From positions 571,970-635,969 of the forward strand of contig NZ_KL544005.1 of NCBI RefSeq assembly GCF_000711985.1: a stretch of 64,000 nucleotides of DNA. Direction: 5' to 3'. Source of the stretch: Rheinheimera texasensis DSM 17496 (lineage in GTDB: Bacteria > Pseudomonadota > Gammaproteobacteria > Enterobacterales > Alteromonadaceae). This document shows positions 34,040-43,447 of the stretch, piece by piece (position 1 is the first letter of the stretch; every line of letters starts with the position of its first letter). Position numbers and translations under genes: made by a program. The notes beneath the pieces are model-generated. The model worked only from the letters and a program-made list of their open reading frames with translations, did not search any database and was not told the origin of the DNA.

Positions 34040-35770
34040 TTATTTAGTTTCAAAAATCGTTTTCCCTGCACTGATAGTTCGAATTATTTTTAAGTCATTC
34101 AGTTTCATCGGTTCGATCTTTAACGGGTCTTGATTTAGGATCACAAAGTCAGCCTGAAAACCTACTGCTAATTTACCTTTTCGCTGTTCCTCAAAATGTT
34201 GATGAGCAGCCCAATGCGTCATCGCTTTTAGCGCCGTATATGCGTCGACCCGTTGGTCAGCACCTAACACCTGCCCGCTGCGGGTCACACGATTAACTGT
34301 TGCATGTAATACCCGCAGTGAGCTTGGCAATGCTACCGGCGCATCATGATGGCTAGTAAACATCAAACCGGCATCCCGCACCGATCTGGTCGGTGAAATA
34401 AAATTAGCCCGTTCTTCGCCAAGAACAGACTCCCGATGCCAATCCCCCCAATAATAGGTGTGCATTGGAAATAAGGAAGGAAACACAGCGAGTGATTTTA
34501 ATCGGGTAATTTGATCAGCTCGTAGCGTCTGGCCATGGATTAAAACTGTGCGACGGTCTGTATTGCCATGCTTAGCAGCGGCGACTTCAAGCGCATCGAG
34601 CATCTGGTCAATCGCGGCATCCCCGTTCGCGTGCACCAATAACTGCCATTTATTACTGTACGCCTGGTCAATAAATGCAGATGCCTTTTCATTGTCAAAC
34701 ACCGGATAACCGGCATAACTCTGTTCCTGCCCGACCGGTACCACGTGGTAAGGGTGGCTTAACCACGCGGTTTTTCCCTGTGGCGAACCATCCAAGGTCA
34801 ACTTAACACCAGCAATTCTAAACCGGTGTTTGTACTGACTGGCATAATACGGCGACGACATCGCTTTGCTATCGCTGACGATATCCGGGTAAGCAACAAC
34901 ATCCATCAGCAGTTCGCCGCGTTCGGCTGCCATTTGCATCATCGCAACACTGTCTGCAGATGCACGACCTTCCTGAGCTGTTGTGTAGCCATAGCTGGCA
35001 TACATCTGTTGCCCACGTTGGAACATAGACTGTTGAAGCTCGAGATCCATTTTGCTCAGCAGTTTACCCAGCGCCATAAAATGAGCGGTTTCTTCCAAAA
35101 CACCGTCCGGTTCACTGCTGCCGGATTTACGCCGGATCACTCCACCAGGGGGATTTTTTGTCTCTGCGGTAATGTTGAGCATTTTTAAGGCGACCGAATT
35201 AACCACACTTAAATGCCCGGAGGTATGCATAATTAAAACTGGCAGTTCGGTTGACACCTTATCCAGATCAGCAGACTGTGGATAACGGTCCAACTCAGCA
35301 TCATCGTAACCGAAACCGATGATTACGCCAGTCTTCTGGATGAATGGTTGATACTCTGATTGCTTTGGGGCATCTTTTAAAATGTTGAGCATTTGGTCAA
35401 CGGTTTTTGCTTGGCCATCAGGTGGAGGCAGCAAGTTTGCTACGGAAGCCTGTAACCCCACTGCAAACACATGGCTATGTGCATCAATAAAACCAGGTAA
35501 CATGGTCTGCCCACGTAAATCTATATAGTTCGCTTTGCCTGTGTAAGCCTTATCAGCCGCCTCTTTGCTACCGACAAATGAGATAAAACCATTTTCAACA
35601 ACCACAGCCTCTGCATATTCAGGGGTATCGCCGGCCATCGTAATAATTGAACCGCCATGATAAATATCCGCGCTTGCAACTACAGGCGGAATGGCCTTTT
35701 CATTAGTTACCAGTGCAGGCTGGCCACAACCGAGCAAAAGTAAAGACGACCAAACAATAAAGTGTTTCAT
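34040..35770 (-). CDS. lipoprotein amidohydrolase (YtcJ-like)
   Basis: About 576 residues. The N-terminus MKHFIVWSSLLLLGCGQ has a lipobox (LLGC), so the enzyme is probably a periplasm-facing lipoprotein. The amidohydrolase metal site starts at FIDAHSHVFAVG (HxH). YtcJ-type marks follow: LTLDGSPQGKTAWLSHPY, LLVHANGDAAIDQMLDALE and FTSHHDAPVALPSSLRVLHATVNR. The family hydrolyses amide or N-acyl bonds; the substrate is unknown. ATG at 35770 is chosen because GGAG lies 9 bases upstream and the lipobox fits. It follows the RND pump genes with a 79-bp gap and may share their transcript. Confidence 0.8.
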   Translation of the reverse strand: MKHFIVWSSLLLLGCGQPALVTNEKAIPPVVASADIYHGGSIITMAGDTPEYAEAVVVENGFISFVGSKEAADKAYTGKANYIDLRGQTMLPGFIDAHSHVFAVGLQASVANLLPPPDGQAKTVDQMLNILKDAPKQSEYQPFIQKTGVIIGFGYDDAELDRYPQSADLDKVSTELPVLIMHTSGHLSVVNSVALKMLNITAETKNPPGGVIRRKSGSSEPDGVLEETAHFMALGKLLSKMDLELQQSMFQRGQQMYASYGYTTAQEGRASADSVAMMQMAAERGELLMDVVAYPDIVSDSKAMSSPYYASQYKHRFRIAGVKLTLDGSPQGKTAWLSHPYHVVPVGQEQSYAGYPVFDNEKASAFIDQAYSNKWQLLVHANGDAAIDQMLDALEVAAAKHGNTDRRTVLIHGQTLRADQITRLKSLAVFPSLFPMHTYYWGDWHRESVLGEERANFISPTRSVRDAGLMFTSHHDAPVALPSSLRVLHATVNRVTRSGQVLGADQRVDAYTALKAMTHWAAHQHFEEQRKGKLAVGFQADFVILNQDPLKIEPMKLNDLKIIRTISAGKTIFETK

Positions 35771-35849
35771 AGCAACTAACTCCATGTGACTTGAAAAAGT
35801 TACGGTCACCAAACATAACTAGACGTGTGTAGGTTAAACATTAATCTAG

Positions 35850-38800
35850 TTAAGATTCTGACGACGGGATCCGGTAAATCACGAGATACAATAGCGGAAT
35901 GACCACCAAAGTGAGCGCGGTGGCAAATAACAAACCAAACATAATGGTCACCGCCATGCTCTTAAAAAACGGGTCCAACATTAAAGGTGCCACGCCGAGA
36001 ATCGTGGTGACAGCACCCAAAATCACCGGTTTCGCCCGGCTCACGGCGGCATCGATCACTGCCAGATATGGCATGCAACCAGCTTTGATGTTTTGTTCTG
36101 CCTCATCGACCAGCACAATCGCATTTTTAACCATCATGCCAATCAGACTCAAAAATCCGAGGATCGCCATAAATTCAAAAGGCGTGGCAAATGCAACCAA
36201 ACCAACCACCACACCAACGACAGCTAACGGGACCGTTAACCAGATCACGATGGCCGGACGAATCGCATTAAACATCAGCACCACCGTCAGAACCATTGCC
36301 GCGAAACCGATTGGTGCCGAGGCTGCAATCCCCTGATTAGCATCGTTTGACGCTTTATACTCGCCATACCAAGTTAACCGGTAGCCTGCCGGCAGTGGGA
36401 TCGCTTCAATCTGTGGACGAAGTCGGGCAAACGAATCGGCAGCCAGTACTCCTGGCGCCGGATCTGCCTGCGCCAAAATGGTAGGTTGCCGGTCAATCCG
36501 GCGGATCATGGCATCTTGCCATTGCACCGCGGCACTCACCTGCAAACTTTGCAATGGCAGCGGTTTTTGCGTCATCGGGCTGATAACCTGCACGGTATCC
36601 AGTGCCGACGGGCTATTGCGCTCCAACGCAGGAGCCCTGACAACCAAAGGGATCAAACGGTTGTGTTCACGAAAATAGCCAATCTGTTGCCCTTGCAGCG
36701 CTTGCTGTAATGCCTGATTGATCTCAATTTGAGTAAGGCCTGCTTGCTGCATTAATGCTGCATCGTACACAGGTACTATTACAGGTACCTGTTGACGCCA
36801 GTCGTCCTGCACCGCAATTAACCCCGGCGTCGTTAACATCACCGATTTTGCCTGCTCTGCCAGAGCACGCAGTATTGTTGGATCTGGTCCGCTAAAGCCC
36901 GCTTCAATTTTCTTACCACCACCCCGGCCCAGCATAAACTTCCAGACTTTGACCGATACATCCGGGTATGCGGCAGATAACTGCTGTTGTAATAGACTGA
37001 CCAGCGCTGAGATTTCTTTGGCATCAGTCACATCGACTAACAACTGTCCATAAGCCGCATTGCGTGCTTCAGGTGCATACGACAACATAAAGCGTAACCC
37101 GCCACCGCCAGTAAAACTGGTGATGTTGGTGACCGCGGGCTGTTTTGCCACCTCGCTGACGATTTGCCGGGTCAATTGCTCGGTATGCTCAATCGCTGTG
37201 CCCTGCGGTAGATACAAATCAATCACAAATTGTGGCCGTTGTGATTCAGGCATAAAACCTGGCGGGATCCATCGCATGCCCCACACTGCTAACCCGAATA
37301 AACAACACAGAGCGACGCCGGTCAGCCAACGCTGGCGCAGAACGTGGTTTAGCAAGTTGCGATAGCCGTTCAGCAAGGCACTTGGTTGCTGTTGCTTGAC
37401 AGCGTCGGCGGCTAAAAACTGATGGCACAACATCGGTGTCAGCGTAATAGCAAACACCCAACTCAATAACATCGAATACAAAATGACCCAAAACAAGGAG
37501 CCGGCATACTCGCCCATATCACTGGGTGACAAGCCAATCGCGCTAAAAGCCAGGATACCAACCAAAGTGCCGCCTAATAAAGGCCAGACAGTCGCCCTGA
37601 CCACATCACAGATCGCCTGATCCGCCGGCACGCCCTGCCGTAACTTCACCAGCACTCCATCCGTCACCACAATGGCATTATCAACCAGCATCCCCAAGGC
37701 AATAATCAATGCCCCTAATGAGATCCGTTGCATAGCGATATTATCAATCAGCATGATGATCAGCGTCGCAGCAACCGTCAGCAGCAACACAAACCCGATG
37801 ATCACCCCCGCGCGGAACCCCATAAAAAACAACAAGACCAGAAAGACGATAACAATGGCCGCGACTAAATTCTCTACAAAACTGGCGACCGAAGCTCTGA
37901 CACTATCGGATTGCACCGACACTTCTTGCAGCGTCATGCCAACCGGTTGCTGTGCCGCCAGCAAGGCAAGTTTTGCCTTGACGGCATCCCCCATCCTGAC
38001 GACATTACCGCCTTTGATATTGGAGATGCCAAGGCCAATTGCCCGCTCGCCGTTATAATGCATCAGTAGTGCTGCCGGTTGTTTTGAAGCACGGCTTATA
38101 GTCGCCACATCCGATAAAACCAACACAGTACCGTTGGCTCCGACCCCGATTGGCAACTGCTGTAAAGCGGTAAAGCTATCAACTGTGCTTGCCGGACGCA
38201 GTGGGACCCGTAATTGCCCCGCAGCCAAATCGCCGGCAGCGACCACCAGATTTTGTTTCTGTAACACATTGAATATTTGCGAAGTGGTCATGCCAAGAGC
38301 GGCAAGTCTGCTGGCAGAGAACTCGAGATAAATCTCCTCCTGCCGGTTTGCCAAGATTGCCGTTTTCGCCACCCCATCGACCAGCGCCAGCTCTTTACTT
38401 AAAAAATCAACATAATCATAAAGTTGCTGGTCCGTGTACCCTTGACCGGTCACGGCATAAAATAATGCGTAGACATCAGCAAAGTCATCGTTGACTAGCG
38501 CCGGGCCGGCACCTTTGGGCAATTGACGTTGTGCATCAGCAACTTTACGCCGCAATTTGTCCCACACTTGGTCCAGCTCAGCAGCTGTGCGGGCAAAGCG
38601 CATATCAATATCAACAGTCACTTCTGACATGCCTTGTGCTGATACAGACTTGATCTGTTTGACTTCTTGCAGCGACTGCACCGAACGCTCGATCAGCTCG
38701 GTCACTTCGTCAGCTACCTCGCGCGAACTGGCGCCCGGGTAGGGAGTCGAAATAACCGCGGTACGGATGATAAATTCAGGATCTTCAAAACGGCCCAACT

Positions 38801-38891
38801 GCTGATAGCTGTGATATCCACCGACCAGCAGCAACACTATCAGGACCCAGAGACTGGTTCTTTTTGCAATGGCGTAACGGGCAATATCCAT
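35850..38891 (-). CDS. RND efflux permease
   Basis: 1013 residues of an AcrB/HAE1-type inner-membrane proton-driven pump. An N-terminal helix (LWVLIVLLLVGGYHSYQQL) is followed by a large periplasmic loop, then helices 2-6, a second loop and helices 8-12. VVVTDGVLVKLRQG and GALIIALGMLVDNAIVVTDG carry the conserved charged Asp of helix 4. The end PLLYLVIYRIPSSES is typical. It shares one base with the adaptor stop (TGATG). No TolC-type channel or dedicated regulator is next to it. Substrate unknown. Confidence 0.88.
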   Translation of the reverse strand: MDIARYAIAKRTSLWVLIVLLLVGGYHSYQQLGRFEDPEFIIRTAVISTPYPGASSREVADEVTELIERSVQSLQEVKQIKSVSAQGMSEVTVDIDMRFARTAAELDQVWDKLRRKVADAQRQLPKGAGPALVNDDFADVYALFYAVTGQGYTDQQLYDYVDFLSKELALVDGVAKTAILANRQEEIYLEFSASRLAALGMTTSQIFNVLQKQNLVVAAGDLAAGQLRVPLRPASTVDSFTALQQLPIGVGANGTVLVLSDVATISRASKQPAALLMHYNGERAIGLGISNIKGGNVVRMGDAVKAKLALLAAQQPVGMTLQEVSVQSDSVRASVASFVENLVAAIVIVFLVLLFFMGFRAGVIIGFVLLLTVAATLIIMLIDNIAMQRISLGALIIALGMLVDNAIVVTDGVLVKLRQGVPADQAICDVVRATVWPLLGGTLVGILAFSAIGLSPSDMGEYAGSLFWVILYSMLLSWVFAITLTPMLCHQFLAADAVKQQQPSALLNGYRNLLNHVLRQRWLTGVALCCLFGLAVWGMRWIPPGFMPESQRPQFVIDLYLPQGTAIEHTEQLTRQIVSEVAKQPAVTNITSFTGGGGLRFMLSYAPEARNAAYGQLLVDVTDAKEISALVSLLQQQLSAAYPDVSVKVWKFMLGRGGGKKIEAGFSGPDPTILRALAEQAKSVMLTTPGLIAVQDDWRQQVPVIVPVYDAALMQQAGLTQIEINQALQQALQGQQIGYFREHNRLIPLVVRAPALERNSPSALDTVQVISPMTQKPLPLQSLQVSAAVQWQDAMIRRIDRQPTILAQADPAPGVLAADSFARLRPQIEAIPLPAGYRLTWYGEYKASNDANQGIAASAPIGFAAMVLTVVLMFNAIRPAIVIWLTVPLAVVGVVVGLVAFATPFEFMAILGFLSLIGMMVKNAIVLVDEAEQNIKAGCMPYLAVIDAAVSRAKPVILGAVTTILGVAPLMLDPFFKSMAVTIMFGLLFATALTLVVIPLLYLVIYRIPSSES

Positions 38892-39952
38892 CAGCGCTGC
38901 TCCATGGCGTACACCGCCATGCCATCCGATAGTGCCTGAACCCCCGCCGTCACAATTCGATCGCCGGCAAGTAAACCATCGGTCACTTCAATTTGATCAC
39001 CAAACAGCCGACCAACCATCACAGTCCTGCGCTGCACTTTGCCATCGGGACCGACCAACCAAAGAAACTGCTGCCCTTGGTTGGTTGGCACTACAGCTGT
39101 AACTGGGACCAATACAAGATTCTGGCCCGCACTGGCTGCTGATTTGGCAAATACCCGAACGTTCATCCCTGGTAGCAAACGACTGGCCGGTGTTTCAGCA
39201 AAACCGAGAATAACCTGATAGGTATTGGCCAGCGGATCAGCCGTTCTGGCATGATACCGGTAAGTCACGGCAAAACGTTGCGCCGGCAGATTTTCGACTT
39301 CGACTAAACCATGCATGCCCGCTTTTGGCGACACAAAATATTTAGCCGGTACTTCGATGGCAATTTCCAAATTTTCCGGGTCCTGCAGCACCAATATCGG
39401 TTGGTTTGCCTGGACCGTCTGAAAATTACTAGCAAGCTTTTGTGCCACCACTCCGGAAAACGGCGCTTTCAAAATTGAATTGTCCAGGCTTTGTTCTGCC
39501 TGGCTCACTTTATTTGCAGCCACATCGCGTTTAGCGGCCAATTGCTCTAGCTCACTGCGGGAGATCGCTTGCGAATCACGGTAAATTGCAGCGGCTCGGT
39601 CATAGTTTGCTTGCGCCTGCTTCAACTCGACCATTGCTGAATCCAGTTGCACAGCCAATTCACGATTATCCAACTCAGCGAGTATCTGTCCTACCCGAAC
39701 CTGTTGCCCGACTAGTACTTCCAATTGATTTAACTTGCCTGATTGCCGGAACGCGAGTTCAACCCGCTGTGCGGCTCTCAGCACACCGGTGAAGCTGGTT
39801 TCATTGAAGACTGACGGTTGGACAGTGTAAATCAATGCGGGCCTAGGTTTTACTTCGCTCGGCGCTACTGGACCTGGAGGTTCGGAACAGCCAAAAAAAA
39901 CCAGTGATGCAGTGATCAAACTCAGGGGTGCTGCTTTCAAAATTAACCGCAT
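38891..39952 (-). CDS. RND periplasmic adaptor (membrane fusion protein)
   Basis: 353 residues, likely a lipoprotein: MRLILKAAPLSLITASLVFFGCSEPP has a lipobox (FFGC). The barrel-sandwich halves are AAQRVELAFRQSGKLNQLEVLVGQQVRVGQILAELD and ILKAPFSGVVAQKLAS (each split), separated by a coiled-coil hairpin (about residues 100-150, rich in A/E/Q). A beta-barrel domain follows, with LLPGMNVRVFAKS. It links the RND permease to an outer-membrane channel. A palindrome 90 bp upstream is a possible operator. Confidence 0.88.
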   Translation of the reverse strand: MRLILKAAPLSLITASLVFFGCSEPPGPVAPSEVKPRPALIYTVQPSVFNETSFTGVLRAAQRVELAFRQSGKLNQLEVLVGQQVRVGQILAELDNRELAVQLDSAMVELKQAQANYDRAAAIYRDSQAISRSELEQLAAKRDVAANKVSQAEQSLDNSILKAPFSGVVAQKLASNFQTVQANQPILVLQDPENLEIAIEVPAKYFVSPKAGMHGLVEVENLPAQRFAVTYRYHARTADPLANTYQVILGFAETPASRLLPGMNVRVFAKSAASAGQNLVLVPVTAVVPTNQGQQFLWLVGPDGKVQRRTVMVGRLFGDQIEVTDGLLAGDRIVTAGVQALSDGMAVYAMEQR

Positions 39953-40531
39953 ACAGGGGTCCTCAGAAATGGAAAAATTCCCAGACAGGCAATCAAGACG
40001 GCAAGATAAAAAACCACTATTAATAATCTGCAGTCATTCCTTTGAATGCATTCAAGACACTTGAGTTTACAATTGGAATGCCATCTATATCGAACTATAT
40101 GAAACGATTACACATTAACCAATTGATAATTAAATTAATTCATTTACTATTCACTCGCAAGCTTGAACACAAATAATTAACATAGCGGCGTCACTTAGTC
40201 ATGTGACTTATAAATCGCAGGTTAGCAAGGTAACTTGAAGAAGAAGCCAATCATATTAGCTCCCACAGTCGTCGTATCCCTATGGATAGACCCTGATGAC
40301 AATAATTGCCAGTTCGAGGTGCGGGTTGTTTTACAAAAGAAGGGCTATCGAAACCAACGAATGTCAGCTTTGCATTCAGACTGTGCGAAAATCTGCTCTC
40401 CACTATGCAACAACTTAAATACAGTCTAAGCATCCAAGTCACCCTGCAGGTCTGCGGCAATCCTCACTAAGTGACCACAAAACACGCGCCTATACTGAAG
40501 CTATTCAAACTAAATTTGCTCTGGACCCTTT
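39953..40531 (+). other. 579-bp AT-rich intergenic region
   Basis: Divergent region between the pump operon and the AlpA-like gene. It contains the palindrome at 40042-40055 and a smaller one, AGTCATGTGACT (about 40197-40208). A 64-codon frame at 40235-40429 has no good start, ribosome site or family resemblance and is not called. No RNA gene was recognised. Confidence 0.5.
40042..40055 (-). promoter_or_regulatory. palindromic operator candidate for the RND pump
   Basis: TTGAATGCATTCAA is a perfect 14-bp palindrome 90 bp upstream of the adaptor start. It could be the operator of a repressor or activator encoded elsewhere. No TetR, MerR or LysR regulator gene is adjacent. Confidence 0.4.
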
Positions 40532-40747
40532 GTGGAAAAACGCGTCTTCACAGAAATTGAAACCGCGGCTTACCTCGGCATGAGCCGCTCTTATTTACGT
40601 CAATCACGTATGGAAGGACAACGCGCGAACCGCACGCCTGCCCCGCCTTTTATCCGCATTGGTCGTTCGATTCGATATCTAAAAGAAGACCTGGACCTAT
40701 GGCTGGATGCATTACCTAAACAGAATCACCTGACCCAAGCGGAATAA
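40532..40747 (+). CDS. AlpA/excisionase-type HTH protein
   Basis: 71 residues with a MerR-like winged HTH of the AlpA/HTH_17 type: FTEIETAAYLGMSRSYLRQSR, then FIRIGRSIRYLKEDLDLWLDALP. Such proteins act as excision directionality factors or regulators in integrative elements. The start is GTG at 40532; no other start fits. It lies 107 bp before umuD, upstream of the SOS box, and has no partner integrase nearby, so it may be a leftover of an element or a umuDC-linked regulator. Confidence 0.75.
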   Translation: MEKRVFTEIETAAYLGMSRSYLRQSRMEGQRANRTPAPPFIRIGRSIRYLKEDLDLWLDALPKQNHLTQAE

Positions 40748-40826
40748 TATGCTGAGTGCCAATGTCGGTGAGTCGTCGCAAACGCGATGGCTGAAGTTGA
40801 CAAGACAAGCATATGTGCGATCATAG

Positions 40827-40842
40827 CTGTATATAAATACAG
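40827..40842 (+). promoter_or_regulatory. LexA (SOS) box before umuDC
   Basis: CTGTATATAAATACAG matches the LexA consensus CTGT-N8-ACAG with a near-ideal AT core. It lies 12 bp before the umuD ATG, so LexA would block transcription directly. Confidence 0.92.
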
Positions 40843-40854
40843 TTATTGGTGGTT

Positions 40855-41298
40855 ATGTCCGTTTCATTTCTTGGTGAGTCCGCGATCCGCAGCACTCTAA
40901 AGTTGCCACTGTTTGTCAGCAAAGTGTCGGCAGGTTTTCCATCGCCGGCGCAGGATTATGTTGAGCAAACGCTGGATTTAAACGAGCTGTGTATTAAGCG
41001 CCCAGCTGCAACTTTCTTTGTGCGGGTTGAGGGCGAATCCATGATTGAAGCCGGCATTTTCCATAACGATATCCTGGTGGTCGACCGCTCCGTCAAGCCA
41101 GTGCATGGTGATATCGTGGTCGCACAGGTCGATGGTGAGTTTACCGTCAAAGAGCTGTGTTTAAGGCCAAAACTGATGCTGGTACCACGCAATAGCGCGT
41201 TTCAACCTATCTGTCTTGCGAACGACAACGAGCTGCAAATCTTTGGCGTGGTGACGAACGTTATCCGGCAGATGAGCCGCTCGCATAAAACTCTGTAG
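40855..41298 (+). CDS. umuD: UmuD, SOS mutagenesis protein
   Basis: 147 residues of the LexA/UmuD S24 family. The self-cleavage site is Ala26-Gly27 (VSAGFPSPAQDY; the E. coli protein has Cys-Gly). The catalytic dyad is Ser62 (VEGESMIEAGI) and Lys99 (DGEFTVKEL). After RecA-stimulated cleavage it forms UmuD'2, which joins UmuC in polymerase V. ATG at 40855 follows the SOS box; the two in-frame codons before it (TTG, GTG) are less likely. UmuC starts 2 bases after its stop. Confidence 0.94.
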   Translation: MSVSFLGESAIRSTLKLPLFVSKVSAGFPSPAQDYVEQTLDLNELCIKRPAATFFVRVEGESMIEAGIFHNDILVVDRSVKPVHGDIVVAQVDGEFTVKELCLRPKLMLVPRNSAFQPICLANDNELQIFGVVTNVIRQMSRSHKTL

Positions 41299-41300
41299 CG

Positions 41301-42605
41301 ATGAACAAAACCTTTGCGCTGGTTGATTGCAATAACTTCTATGCCTCTTGTGAGAAGTTGTTCAGGCCAGATTTGGCCAACACGCCGGTTGTCGTCCTCT
41401 CGAACAACGACGGCTGTGTCATTGCCCGTTCCCGGGAAGCAAAAGCGCTGGGTATCAAAATGGGCGTGCCGTACTTTCAGGTGCGTGAGCTGGTTGATAA
41501 ACATCGCATCGTGGTGTTTTCATCGAACTATGCACTCTATGCCGATATCTCTTCCAGGGTAATGTCGACTTTGGAGCAGTTGGCACCAGCCGTTGAAGTC
41601 TATTCAATTGATGAAGCTTTCCTGGATTTAACCGGTGTTGAGCATGCGCAATCGCTCACGGAGTTAGGACTAAGCATCCGCCAAACTATTCAAGACTGGA
41701 TTGGGATGACGGTGTGTGTTGGTATCGCACCAAGTAAAACGTTGGCAAAACTTGCCAACCATGCAGCCAAGAAGTGGCAGAAAACCGCGGGCGTGGTGGA
41801 TTTAACCAACAAAGAACGGCAGCGTAAGTTGATGGCATTGTTGCCGGTCAGTGAAGTCTGGGGCATTGGTGGTAAGCTGACAAAACGCCTAAACGAGTTA
41901 GGTATTCATACGGCACTACAGCTTGCGGATGCGTCACCGAAAATGCTGCGACGGCAATTTTCTGTGGCGATTGAACGCACCGTGGCTGAGCTAAATGGTG
42001 AGTCCTGCCTGGCACTGGAAGATGTGGTAGCTAACAAAAAAGAAATCGTCAGCTCCCGCGCTTTTAGCGAGCGCATCACTGACTTTTCTCATATGCAGCA
42101 GGCAGTGTCTGAATATGTACATCGCGCATCAGAGAAACTACGCAGTCAAAGCAGCAAAGCCAAACAGCTGACCGTATTTATCCGCACTAGCCCGTTTAGC
42201 AATCACGGCCAAGACCCGTTTTACAGCAATTCAGCAACCGGTGTTCTAGTGACTCCAACAGATGACACCCGGGATTTTCTGCACCTAGCCGGGGAGCTTT
42301 TGAAGAAAATCTGGAAAGACGGTTACCGCTACGCAAAAGCTGGCGTGATGCTGGCCGATTTTTACGATGAAGGGATTGAACAGCTGCAACTGTTTACCGA
42401 CGCATCTGGCGGCAGCGTTAATGAGGCAGCGCCCGTATATCGGGCCAATCCAGCGCTGATGACTGTGCTGGATGAAATCAACCACAGCGGCAAAGCCAAA
42501 GTGTTTTTTGCCGCAAAAGGCCTGCAACAAGACTGGGCGATGAAACGCCAGCTGTTATCACCGGCGTATACCACGAAGTGGGTGGAAATCCCCAAAGCGA
42601 ACTAA
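41301..42605 (+). CDS. umuC: UmuC, catalytic subunit of DNA polymerase V
   Basis: 434 residues of a Y-family translesion polymerase. The active-site acidic residues are in FALVDCNNFYASCEKLF (Asp9) and YSIDEAFLDLTG (Asp/Glu about residues 100-101). SNNDGCVIARSREAKALGIKMGVP is the conserved finger region, and a DUF4113 C-terminal segment follows (LMTVLDEINHSGKAKVFFAAKG). Full length with no frameshift, so probably functional. UmuDC pairs of this kind are often carried by integrative elements. Confidence 0.95.
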   Translation: MNKTFALVDCNNFYASCEKLFRPDLANTPVVVLSNNDGCVIARSREAKALGIKMGVPYFQVRELVDKHRIVVFSSNYALYADISSRVMSTLEQLAPAVEVYSIDEAFLDLTGVEHAQSLTELGLSIRQTIQDWIGMTVCVGIAPSKTLAKLANHAAKKWQKTAGVVDLTNKERQRKLMALLPVSEVWGIGGKLTKRLNELGIHTALQLADASPKMLRRQFSVAIERTVAELNGESCLALEDVVANKKEIVSSRAFSERITDFSHMQQAVSEYVHRASEKLRSQSSKAKQLTVFIRTSPFSNHGQDPFYSNSATGVLVTPTDDTRDFLHLAGELLKKIWKDGYRYAKAGVMLADFYDEGIEQLQLFTDASGGSVNEAAPVYRANPALMTVLDEINHSGKAKVFFAAKGLQQDWAMKRQLLSPAYTTKWVEIPKAN

Positions 42606-43024
42606 GCGTGAAGATCGGACATAATGCTTTGTTAAATTAAAGGGTTGCCGCAGCACAGGTAATCTCCTGGTAGTGCGATCTTTATGGTCTTAGCAAAATC
42701 AAACAATTTGTTTGCTTAAAAGTGGAATTCAGAGCATGCGAATATCAGATACAACTAATTAAGAGCGTTCAATCAATGGGGAAAATTTTTGGATTATCAA
42801 ATTGCATTGAGCAATGCTTTTGATGCGATTATTGGTAAATAAGTAACTGGGATAGATGTAAATGGTATAGTCATTAATGCAATTTTAAAGTGCGCTCAAC
42901 ATTGCGATTTAATAAAAAGTTAGCGAGAATGGCTACTGCAAAATTTATTATTAATTGGCTATATATATTTTGCAGTTATTTTACCAAAAATTCTCGCTAT
43001 AAAAATACTTAAATAGCAGAGTAA
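42606..43024 (+). other. 419-bp AT-rich intergenic region
   Basis: Between the convergent umuC and secreted-protein genes. It holds a small hairpin (GCATTG-AG-CAATGC) and the large nested inverted repeat at 42921-42999. No coding sequence is supported. Base composition is clearly more AT-rich than umuC, matching the foreign-looking genes to the right. Confidence 0.5.
42921..42999. repeat. nested inverted repeat
   Basis: Outer arms TAGCGAGAAT (42921-42930) and ATTCTCGCTA (42990-42999), and inner arms ACTGCAAAAT (42935-42944) and ATTTTGCAGT (42967-42976), are each perfect 10-bp pairs. Together they form a long interrupted hairpin just beyond the stop of the gene at 43025. It may be a terminator for either gene or a recombination site. 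It does not match an attC consensus. Confidence 0.7.
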
Positions 43025-43447
43025 CTATAGCGGTCTAGGCCTTGGTTTTGGTCGAGCCTGATTCCGAATAGTGCTTTTTGTATTTTTCCTGGAATTTACT
43101 TGTTTTTTCAAATCATCCAGTTTTACTTGAGTACTTTGAACTGCTTTCGCTCTACCCGCATCTTTTAACACGGCGTTTACATTTGTTTGAGTCTTATTTA
43201 TCACGTTCTTCAATTTGCCATCATGACCAGTCAAAGTTAGAACTCGCTGAACTTCTTTTTGTACCCTCTCTCGCTCTTTTTGAATCTTGTCATTGCCAGA
43301 TTTCCCACTAGAGCCACTACTTGAGGAACCAGGATTTGGGTTTATTACCTCTCGAGGAGAATCTGAAAGACGATTCATACTCTCTTGAAATGCATTTACA
43401 GAAAAACAGCAGAAAATTAGTGCAAATACGAAAATACATTTCATCAT
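43025..43447 (-). CDS. small secreted protein of unknown function
   Basis: 140 residues with a clear signal peptide (MMKCIFVFALIFCCFSVNAF). A Ser/Gly-rich linker (about residues 41-50) is followed by a charged, probably coiled-coil stretch (DKIQKERERVQKEVQRVL). The tail ends in Arg-Pro repeats (RPKPRPRPL). No family is recognised. Its ATG overlaps the stop of the lipoprotein gene and has GGGAG 6 bases before it, so the two are co-expressed. The composition is AT-rich, suggesting transfer. Confidence 0.65.
   Translation of the reverse strand: MMKCIFVFALIFCCFSVNAFQESMNRLSDSPREVINPNPGSSSSGSSGKSGNDKIQKERERVQKEVQRVLTLTGHDGKLKNVINKTQTNVNAVLKDAGRAKAVQSTQVKLDDLKKQVNSRKNTKSTIRNQARPKPRPRPL

Noticed and set aside
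35899-36336. 145-codon open frame on the plus strand
   Set aside because: Antisense to the RND permease and low-complexity (Ile/Thr/Ala); a shadow frame.
40235-40429. 64-codon frame in the gap before the AlpA-like gene
   Set aside because: No ribosome site, no recognisable sequence, in an AT-rich regulatory gap.
42921-42999. Nested inverted repeat considered as an integron attC site
   Set aside because: The GTTAGCG-like end lacks a proper GTTRRRY core and its partner RYYYAAC box, and no integron integrase or cassette array is present.
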